Below, one piece after another: positions 7,707 through 13,442 of a stretch of DNA of 64,000 nt. The DNA lies in assembly GCF_019749295.1 (NCBI RefSeq), contig NZ_JACWFG010000004.1, positions 181,856-245,855 of the forward strand, given 5' to 3'. Each line of letters starts with the position of its first letter. Within the stretch, counting starts at the first letter, position 1. The notes under the pieces are model-generated. The model was given only the letters and a program-made list of their open reading frames with translations, was not told where the DNA came from and did not search any database. A program made the position numbers and the translations under genes. Origin of the DNA: Neobacillus niacini (GTDB lineage: Bacteria > Bacillota > Bacilli > Bacillales > Cytobacillaceae).

Positions 7707-8139
7707 CACGTATCTATTGTTAAAAAACACGATAAAAAAGGATGGCTGGCTCGAGCTCCCTTCTTTTGGTAATAGTATGTATCCTTTTATTCAACAAGGA
7801 AACCTTTGCAGGTTTGTTCACTGTCAAACGACACTCTTAAAAAAGGGTGATGTTATTTTATTCTATACAAAAACCGGTCAATTGATTGCCCATCGTCTAG
7901 TTTCAATAAAAATCGTAAAAAATCAACGCTTCTTTCAGCTTAAGGGGGATACTAACCTGGGGTTTGACCCATTAATAGGTGAGGATCAGATCCTTGGGAA
8001 ATTAGTTAGTGTCCAAAAGAAACATAGAATATTTACCCCAGAAGGTTGTGTTGCGAGGTTTTGGGGAAAAGTTATCCTTACCTTTCCCGCCCTTTCAGGT
8101 ATTCTTCGAAGATATCTTAATAGAAACTTGCAATATTAA
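7690..8139 (+). CDS. S24/S26-type signal-peptidase-like protease (Ser/His variant)
   Basis: A 149-residue peptidase of the S26/SipW-like fold. The catalytic Ser is S29 in SFGNSMYP. The position of the general base holds His (H68 in IAHRLVS) instead of Lys, as in archaeal, ER and SipW-type signal peptidases. The KGDTN...D...ILGKLV segment completes the family pattern. The only clearly hydrophobic stretch is weak and C-terminal, so it may act on the cytoplasmic side. It overlaps the PqqD gene and occupies the place where lasso clusters encode the B2 transglutaminase-like protease. It is therefore the best candidate for leader removal. No strong ribosome binding site is seen, which suggests translational coupling. 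Confidence 0.78.
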   Translation: MLIDHSTYLLLKNTIKKDGWLELPSFGNSMYPFIQQGNLCRFVHCQTTLLKKGDVILFYTKTGQLIAHRLVSIKIVKNQRFFQLKGDTNLGFDPLIGEDQILGKLVSVQKKHRIFTPEGCVARFWGKVILTFPALSGILRRYLNRNLQY

Positions 8140-8162
8140 TAACGAAGTGTGGAGTGTACCTT

Positions 8163-9968
8163 ATGAAAGAAAAGCTAGATTTGCTAATCAAACAGTATTT
8201 TACCATAAAGGATTTACGTAGGACTTTTACGTTTGTGAAGCCTTTTATCAGGAAACAGTGGAAGGCATATTTGTTTATTATACTTTTATTAGGACTCGAT
8301 ATTTACTTAACAATTGCCTTTGCAAAGTTCTTTGGTGAGATTACTGACTCAGCTATTCATGGGGGATATAAACAAATCCTCTCATTCATTCCATATGGAG
8401 GACTACTTATTTTATTAAGCATTTTCTCAAGTGTTTGCTATACCTATTGTGAAATTTTTGCAACTAATGGTGTGAAAATGGATATGAAAAACCATTTATT
8501 TCACCATGTATTACGATTGCCGGCTGGAGATGTTTCTAATTATCGCTCTGGTGAATTAATGTCCCACTTTTCTAACGATATACATGGTGTTGACGGTGTA
8601 ATTGGCAGTAATCTCATTAGTTTAATTAGATTGCCAATAATTTATATTGTTGTCTTTGTATACTTAGCAAATATCAATTTAACACTGTGTTTGATTAGTT
8701 TAATTGTTGCCCCAATTGTGGCAATATCAGGTGTAGTGTTTGGTTTATTACTTCGGAAAAATGGGAGATTGATTCACAGTTTAATAGGTAATATTAATAG
8801 CCTCTTAAGTGAAACGTTTCACGGATTTCAGGTAATTCGTTCTTTTACACTGGAAAAACTTTACTATCATAAGTATGCTAATCAGAACAAGGAACTGCTT
8901 GATTTAGAACTGGAAAATGCGAAGCTAAGATCTTGGTATAATACGGGCGGACAGATCATCGGGTCGATTACTTTTATGGTAAATTTGTCTATAGGCGCCT
9001 TGTTTGTATCAAATGGTGAATTAACTGTTGGAGCTCTCTTGACATTTTTGAATTTAGTTAACCACTTGTTTTATCCCATCACCGGCTTTGCTGGGCTTTG
9101 GGCTGGTTTTCAACGGTCCGTGGCTGCACTTGAAAGAGTGCTAGACATATTAGAAAAATCACCAGATATAAAGGAACTTCCATCTTATTCTCCAACACTA
9201 AAGGATGTAGATTCCATTGAATTTGCTGATGTTACCTTCAGCTATGGAAATAATAATGTATTAGATAAATTTAATCTAAATATCCCGACTGGTAAAATGA
9301 TCGCATTAGTCGGTCCTACAGGGGCAGGGAAGAGTACACTTTTTAATCTATTGCAAGGTTTTTATAAGCCGCAATCAGGGGAAATACGACTATCTGGTAA
9401 ATCCATTAAAGACTACGCTGTCTCCGAATTAAGAAGTTCGATTGCTCATGTTCCTCAAGATACTTTCTTATTTGCAGGCACTATCCGTGATAATCTGCTG
9501 CTTGCGCGCCCAGATGTGACAGAGAAACAAATGGTAGAAGCTGCAATTAGTGCTGAGATACATGAATTTATCCTCTCACTGCCAAAAGGGTATGACACTC
9601 AAATTGGTGAAAATGGAATCAAACTTTCAGGTGGTCAAAAACAAAGAATAGCAATTGCACGGGCTATTATTAAAGATGCTCCCATTCTTTTGCTAGACGA
9701 GGCAACATCAGCCTTGGATGGAGAAACGGAGTTTCATGTTAAGGAAGCACTCGAGGAATTGATGGAAGGAAGAACAACCATTGTTATTGCTCATCGGTTG
9801 TCCACCATTCAAAATTCAGACCTTATTTTGGTTATGGATAATGGGAAAATTGTTCAACGCGGAACGCATAACGAGTTATTGAATCAAAATGGATTGTACC
9901 GCAAACTCAATAAAGCATCATTTAACTCGAAAAAAGGAAGCCCATTAGCTTTGGTCTCGAAATCTTAA
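8163..9968 (+). CDS. ABC exporter (fused membrane and ATPase domains)
   Basis: A 601-residue half-transporter. An N-terminal domain of about six membrane helices (roughly residues 35-310) is followed by an ATPase domain. The ATPase has Walker A GPTGAGKST, Q-loop VPQDTF, signature LSGGQKQR, Walker B ILLLDEATS and switch His in IAHRLST. There is no N-terminal C39 protease domain, so leader cleavage must come from another protein, consistent with the S26-type gene upstream. ATG 8163 is preferred, 8 bases after GGAG. It probably exports the mature product of the peptide cassette. Confidence 0.9.
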   Translation: MKEKLDLLIKQYFTIKDLRRTFTFVKPFIRKQWKAYLFIILLLGLDIYLTIAFAKFFGEITDSAIHGGYKQILSFIPYGGLLILLSIFSSVCYTYCEIFATNGVKMDMKNHLFHHVLRLPAGDVSNYRSGELMSHFSNDIHGVDGVIGSNLISLIRLPIIYIVVFVYLANINLTLCLISLIVAPIVAISGVVFGLLLRKNGRLIHSLIGNINSLLSETFHGFQVIRSFTLEKLYYHKYANQNKELLDLELENAKLRSWYNTGGQIIGSITFMVNLSIGALFVSNGELTVGALLTFLNLVNHLFYPITGFAGLWAGFQRSVAALERVLDILEKSPDIKELPSYSPTLKDVDSIEFADVTFSYGNNNVLDKFNLNIPTGKMIALVGPTGAGKSTLFNLLQGFYKPQSGEIRLSGKSIKDYAVSELRSSIAHVPQDTFLFAGTIRDNLLLARPDVTEKQMVEAAISAEIHEFILSLPKGYDTQIGENGIKLSGGQKQRIAIARAIIKDAPILLLDEATSALDGETEFHVKEALEELMEGRTTIVIAHRLSTIQNSDLILVMDNGKIVQRGTHNELLNQNGLYRKLNKASFNSKKGSPLALVSKS

Positions 9969-9984
9969 AGGGGAGGTGGGTGCT

Positions 9985-11067
9985 GTGAGTTTTGATTTTA
10001 TTTCAGCCTTAAATGGGTGTAAAGCACCGATGCAAATCGATGATTATGATTACCACAAAGTCCTTAGGGATATAGAGCACGATGGAATCCAATCACAGGT
10101 TTACTTTTTATTAAAACAGAATGGAATGCTCACACAAACTCCGACCTTTTTTCAAGCATACTTAAAAGAAAACTATGATAAAGGACTTTTTCAAAACCTA
10201 TTCATAAAAAATCAGACCGATGTACTCTTAAAAAGGTTTGAAGAACAAGGTATTGACGTTATTACTCTTAAAGGAGTTTATTTTGCAGAAAAATACTTTG
10301 GGCATATTGGTGCGAGAGCAACCTCTGATATTGACTTATTAGTCCGATTACAGGACTTAAATCTGGCCATTGAGTCAGTAAAAGCATTAGGGTTCTCGGT
10401 TGAAGAGGAGCCTATTCCTGGACATTTCCATTGCAGTTTTAGTAAAAGGCTCCCCCATTCTCCGGTTCCATTAGTCGTGGAATTGCATTGGGGGCTTGTA
10501 AAGGAAGAAACATCAAACTTTGATATGAATGATATATGGAACGAATCGAAGGCGATTGGACAATATTCACATGTCCGAGAACTTGCTAACATGCATTGCT
10601 TTTATATGATTTGCCTCCACGGCTGGAGGCATAATTTAGATTCACTGAAATATTTCATTGATATTATCCAAGTCATTCACCAATATAGAGATGAATTGGA
10701 CTATGAAGAACTGTTTAAAATGGCTGCAAATCACCAAACGTTAAAGAGGCTGACTAGGACTTTGTCCATTGTTTATGAACAGTTTCCGTATTTAAATGAT
10801 GTAATAAAGCTTCCTTTTAAAAGAAAGACGTTATGGAGGCATAATAAAGTTAAGGGCCTTAAACAATATTTGGACTTCTTTGACTACCAATTTTTCAGCT
10901 ATGATACCGTTAAGCACAGATTGATAGAAATCCGTCATTGGATATGGCCTTCTAAATTTGAACTCTCTTGTGAGCTAGGGGAGAATCAGCAAGATGGGGC
11001 TGCCATTATAATGTATTTATCGTTATACAGAAAAAGGATTTCACGGCTGTTAAAGGTGATTTTTTAG
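9985..11067 (+). CDS. Nucleotidyltransferase-family protein of the peptide cassette
   Basis: A 360-residue member of the Nucleotidyltransf_5 type, with ITLKGVYFAEKYFG and GARATSDIDLLVR. The Asp pair in TSDIDLLV is the metal-binding motif of the DNA polymerase beta fold. Homologues are the N protein of paeninodin-type lasso clusters and are also found beside HPr-kinase-related and PqqD genes. GTG 9985 has GGAGG (9972-9976) 8 bases upstream. It is the last gene of the cassette and is followed by a terminator. Whether it nucleotidylates the peptide or serves immunity is not established. Confidence 0.8.
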   Translation: MSFDFISALNGCKAPMQIDDYDYHKVLRDIEHDGIQSQVYFLLKQNGMLTQTPTFFQAYLKENYDKGLFQNLFIKNQTDVLLKRFEEQGIDVITLKGVYFAEKYFGHIGARATSDIDLLVRLQDLNLAIESVKALGFSVEEEPIPGHFHCSFSKRLPHSPVPLVVELHWGLVKEETSNFDMNDIWNESKAIGQYSHVRELANMHCFYMICLHGWRHNLDSLKYFIDIIQVIHQYRDELDYEELFKMAANHQTLKRLTRTLSIVYEQFPYLNDVIKLPFKRKTLWRHNKVKGLKQYLDFFDYQFFSYDTVKHRLIEIRHWIWPSKFELSCELGENQQDGAAIIMYLSLYRKRISRLLKVIF

Positions 11068-11084
11068 AATCATTGATAATCAAA

Positions 11085-11128
11085 AAAATAGAGCACTGAA
11101 GGAAGCATACCCTGCGGTGCTCTATTTT
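11085..11128. terminator. Bidirectional intrinsic terminator
   Basis: AAAATAGAGCAC ... GTGCTCTATTTT is a 12-bp perfect stem with A- and T-rich ends. It closes the peptide cassette on the + strand and the convergent DUF421 gene on the - strand, whose stop codon it overlaps. Confidence 0.85.
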
Positions 11129-11831
11129 ATTTATACAGAAAAACCTTCAAATTTTCTTTATTGTCAATAGTTGCAAGCAACACGTTCTTAATATTTGTAT
11201 GATAAATTTTTTCTAGCTTCTCAACTACCCATACCTCATCTTTGTTCACTTGTTTTAACACGTTAGGATAAATGATACCTTCCTTTATTATCGTTTTTGG
11301 AAGGTCAAATGGTTCAGGTTTCATTTTATATGTTGCAGGTGTAAGAGGGTTATATTTTGGATCCAAAAAAACGGATACTTTCCCATCAGCTTCCCACAAG
11401 GCTAATGCCACTTTTTTAATATCCTCTACTTTTTCTTCCCGTAATTCTTCTAACAAAACATCGATTGAAATTCTTGCCTTACTCAAACCTTTATAGTCAA
11501 TGTCACCGTCTTTAACAAGTGTAATAGGGGCAGGGTTGATTAGTTTTCTAACCCGTGGCAATTTTATAATAATATAAACACTGCCAACGTATAAGACCAT
11601 CAATACCACTGTAGTTGTCAGTGAACCTTTTAGACCCAGATGTTCATCTGACAATGGGTGAGCAATGATATTTCCGATCATGAGCGCAATTACGAAATCA
11701 AGCAATCTAAGCTGTGCAATCGAACGCTGCCCCATAGCCTTTGCAACAAGAATCAAAAAGAAATAGGCAATTACTGCACGTAGAGTCCATTCTAAAGTGG
11801 TTAGTGTTTCCTGACTCTGGAGGAAATCCAT
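11127..11831 (-). CDS. DUF421 (YetF-like) membrane protein
   Basis: A 234-residue protein with three N-terminal membrane helices, including the family motif MGQRSIAQLRLLDFVIALMIGNI, and a cytoplasmic DUF421 tail (VKDGDIDYKGLSKARISIDVLLEELRE). These proteins are common in spore-forming Bacillaceae, some linked to spore germination, but their molecular role is poorly defined. ATG 11831 fits AGGAT with 10-base spacing; GTG 11840 is a weaker alternative. It is a single gene, convergent with the peptide cassette. Confidence 0.85.
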   Translation of the reverse strand: MDFLQSQETLTTLEWTLRAVIAYFFLILVAKAMGQRSIAQLRLLDFVIALMIGNIIAHPLSDEHLGLKGSLTTTVVLMVLYVGSVYIIIKLPRVRKLINPAPITLVKDGDIDYKGLSKARISIDVLLEELREEKVEDIKKVALALWEADGKVSVFLDPKYNPLTPATYKMKPEPFDLPKTIIKEGIIYPNVLKQVNKDEVWVVEKLEKIYHTNIKNVLLATIDNKENLKVFLYK

Positions 11832-11972
11832 TGTAAACACATCCTATGTTTTTTCGTCATCATGTAAACAACTTCTATGAATTACCATCATTTTATTATA
11901 TCTACCTTGCCATAGATTTATTTACGAATGGAGCTATTGATTTGGTTATATTACGTTTTTTATTTACAATAA

Positions 11973-12020
11973 AAGCCGAAAATAGACAAGGTATGAGAAT
12001 AGCTTGTCTATATTCGGCTT
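11973..12020 (-). terminator. Intrinsic terminator of the secreted-protein gene
   Basis: Arms AAGCCGAAAATAGACAAG (11973-11990) and CTTGTCTATATTCGGCTT (12003-12020) pair with one mismatch. On the - strand the hairpin is followed by TTATTGTAAATAA, a modest T-tract. It lies 38 bases past the stop of the - strand gene at 12059, which supports that gene as the real one rather than the overlapping + strand reading frame. Confidence 0.7.
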
Positions 12021-12058
12021 ATTGGCTTATATCAATAATCTTCTTCACCCTATCAACA

Positions 12059-12424
12059 CTAGAGACAATACCATCTTTTCCATATTTCAGCGGAGTCTAT
12101 GCAGCCATCATCGTTGCCCCAACCCATCTTATCATTGGTACACTGCTCTTTTTCCCAGTCATTGTAGTGTACATCTTTACTGGATTTGAACCAGCTTACC
12201 ATGGAAATCAACCAATCATTAGTATTCGATTCATAATAATTATGATTATTTTGATTGTCATCGTGCTCATCTGGATTACCAAAGTTGAAATAAGAAAGGA
12301 AGTTAGTTAGAAAAGATTCGCTAGAAGAAGATTGAGTTGTATTAGATGAAGCATATACTGAATTAGGGATAACAAATACAAAAATTAATAATGTGGTAAA
12401 AAATACCCTTTTTATATGATTCAT
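12059..12424 (-). CDS. Small secreted protein of unknown function
   Basis: A 121-residue protein with a clear signal peptide: MNHIKR, a hydrophobic core of about 14 residues, then a cleavage-like VYA-SS near residue 25. The mature part is polar and rich in Ser, Asn, Asp and His, with segments SSNTTQSSSSES and DEHDDNQNNHNYYES. It ends with a Trp-rich tail carrying three Cys. AAAGGAGG ends about 10 bases before ATG 12424. It lies behind SinR-like boxes and next to the sinI-like gene. No family was recognised. A biofilm-associated secreted protein is inferred only from context. A + strand frame covers the same DNA but lacks a ribosome binding site. Confidence 0.68.
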   Translation of the reverse strand: MNHIKRVFFTTLLIFVFVIPNSVYASSNTTQSSSSESFLTNFLSYFNFGNPDEHDDNQNNHNYYESNTNDWLISMVSWFKSSKDVHYNDWEKEQCTNDKMGWGNDDGCIDSAEIWKRWYCL

Positions 12425-12464
12425 AGTATATCTTACCTCCTTTCTAAGTTATAAAAGCAAGTCC

Positions 12465-12503
12465 GTTCCTTATTGTTCGAAAAACCATTCTTTATAAAGA
12501 ATG
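12465..12503. promoter_or_regulatory. SinR-like operator array upstream of the secreted-protein gene
   Basis: Three SinR-like heptamers lie in register: GTTCCTT (12465-12471), GTTCGAA (12475-12481) and ATTCTTT (12487-12493), spaced 10 and 12 bases, close to one helical turn. The last is half of a perfect 18-base palindrome, CATTCTTTATAAAGAATG (12486-12503). Each deviates from GTTCTYT by one to three bases. It lies 40-80 bases upstream of the - strand gene. Confidence 0.5.
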
Positions 12504-12673
12504 TTACTATAATTCTCATATTTTGTAAATGAAAATCAGTAAATATAACCCAGAAATAGCGATTGAATAATTCAATAATTTTACAGTTTAGTAGGTATTT
12601 TGGTTTGACTTGTCTTGTTTCTGTTTCACATCGTTAATATTAGTAACGGCTCTATGGAAGAAATGTAAATAAA

Positions 12674-12714
12674 TGTCGAAACTTTTAGAATTATTTATGT
12701 TCGATATAAAGAAT
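12674..12714. promoter_or_regulatory. Spo0A box and SinR-like pair upstream of the sinI-like gene
   Basis: TGTCGAA (12674-12680) matches the Spo0A core. GTTCGAT (12699-12705) and AAAGAAT (12708-12714, reverse of ATTCTTT) form an imperfect inverted SinR-like pair. Both lie just upstream of the -10 candidate at 12734. In B. subtilis sinI is activated by Spo0A, so the arrangement is plausible, but the matches are short. Confidence 0.42.
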
Positions 12715-12733
12715 TTTTGTGGTACTATTGTCA

Positions 12734-12739
12734 TATAAT
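12734..12739 (+). promoter_or_regulatory. -10 box for the riboswitch/sinI transcript
   Basis: TATAAT sits about 17-20 bases upstream of the riboswitch 5' end. No good -35 box is found at the right distance, consistent with an activator-dependent promoter. The remaining sequence of the 441-base gap 12425-12865 is AT-rich, with the boxes and riboswitch listed separately. Confidence 0.5.
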
Positions 12740-12755
12740 CTTTATTACCTTAATC

Positions 12756-12836
12756 AGATAAAGGCAAACCTATCGAAAGGTTGGGACGCAAAGCTACGGG
12801 TCTAAAGTGCTAACAATGATGGCTGAGCTGCCTAAA
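12756..12836 (+). ncRNA. Cyclic di-GMP-I (GEMM-I) riboswitch
   Basis: The sequence carries the conserved GEMM-I elements in order: AAAGGCAAACC, a GAAA tetraloop closing the first hairpin, GGGACGCAAAGC, a second hairpin ATGATGGCTGAGCTGCC, and closure of P1 by pairing AGGCA with TGCCT. Just after it, CCTAAAA (12831-12837) can pair with TTTTAGG (12844-12850), whose end is the start of the AGGAGG Shine-Dalgarno (12848-12853). P1 and this second hairpin share the CCT bases and so exclude each other. Ligand binding would be expected to free the ribosome binding site, an ON switch. The switching direction is inference. Confidence 0.9.
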
Positions 12837-12865
12837 ACTAATATTTTAGGAGGACACCAAGTACT

Positions 12866-12994
12866 ATGTTAACATCTCTATTAGATGAAACAGAAATTGA
12901 TAAGGAATGGCTGGAACTTATTTTAGAAGCTCGAAATTTAGGGATTACTGTTGATGAAATCAAGGAATTCCTAAGAGAACCTTCTAATACATAG
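12866..12994 (+). CDS. sinI: SinI-like anti-repressor
   Basis: A 42-residue protein: an acidic N-terminus, then IDKEWLELILEARNLGITVDEIKEFL at residues 11-36. This matches the Sin dimerisation domain of SinI and SlrA (pattern D-EW--L--EA---GI---EI--FL). SinI binds SinR and blocks its repression of biofilm matrix genes. AGGAGG is 12 bases before the ATG, a long spacing. No sinR gene adjoins it in the window. It is transcribed behind a c-di-GMP riboswitch and is followed by a terminator-like hairpin at 13115. Confidence 0.82.
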   Translation: MLTSLLDETEIDKEWLELILEARNLGITVDEIKEFLREPSNT

Positions 12995-13114
12995 AAATGT
13001 CCTCCATTGATCTTTACCTGCGTAGTAAGGCAGCCATTTTCTCATTTACAAAGGGAGCATGAACAAGAGACAAACAATGTCTGGAAAGACCCTGATAAGT
13101 GAGACAAGGAAAAA

Positions 13115-13165
13115 GCACCCCCTGAATCGTACTATAGCAATATAGTATTCAGGAGGGTGTTTTTC
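13115..13165 (+). terminator. Strong hairpin with T-tail after the sinI-like gene
   Basis: GCACCCCCTGAAT...TACTATA pairs with TATAGTA TTCAGGAGGGTG, with a small bulge, followed by TTTTTC. It is the probable terminator of the sinI transcript. AGGAGGG in its right arm is also a good ribosome binding site for a ten-codon frame at 13167 beginning MATIVHYQ. The hairpin could instead be the 5' guard structure of a lost insertion sequence. The rest of the gap 12995-13442 shows only the promoter and hairpin listed next. Confidence 0.65.
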
Positions 13166-13321
13166 TATGGCCACAATCGTACATTATCAAAAAAAATAAA
13201 AAATAAAAGCTGAATAACCTGGCCCAGCTCTAATACAGGGAACAGACAATATAGGCGTATGCTATTAATCTGGTATGTTAAGAGAAACTTAATTTATCGA
13301 ATATACATAGGTATAGTTGAG

Positions 13322-13330
13322 TGTTATAAT
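13322..13330 (+). promoter_or_regulatory. Extended -10 promoter for the first GH38 gene
   Basis: TGTTATAAT carries the TG extension and a consensus TATAAT. The -35 position is poor. The predicted transcript begins near 13337, about 106 bases before the GH38 start. Confidence 0.5.
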
Positions 13331-13336
13331 AATCAA

Positions 13337-13360
13337 AAAAATGAGGTAACTCTCATTTTT
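13337..13360 (+). other. Perfect hairpin at the predicted 5' end of the GH38 transcript
   Basis: AAAAATGAG-GTAACT-CTCATTTTT is a 9-bp perfect stem directly after the extended -10 promoter and before AGGAGGTG at 13361. It could be a terminator-like leader or a 5' stabiliser. Confidence 0.45.
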
Positions 13361-13442
13361 AGGAGGTGAAGGCGGTTACATATTTGCGAGTATTGTTTAA
13401 CAAACTAGTAAACTTAAGAATCGGATTTGGAGGAAACTACCT

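Noticed and set aside
6309..11067. Calling the cassette a lasso-peptide cluster
   Set aside because: No cyclase or B2-type protease gene is present and the core has no ring acceptor residue at positions 7-9. Only the leader and accessory genes are lasso-like.
11846..12310. Open frame on the + strand encoding a hydrophobic 154-residue protein
   Set aside because: It is antisense to the gene at 12059-12424 (-), which has a signal peptide, a strong ribosome binding site and its own terminator. The + frame has no ribosome binding site, starts 15 bases from the divergent DUF421 start and runs through that terminator hairpin.
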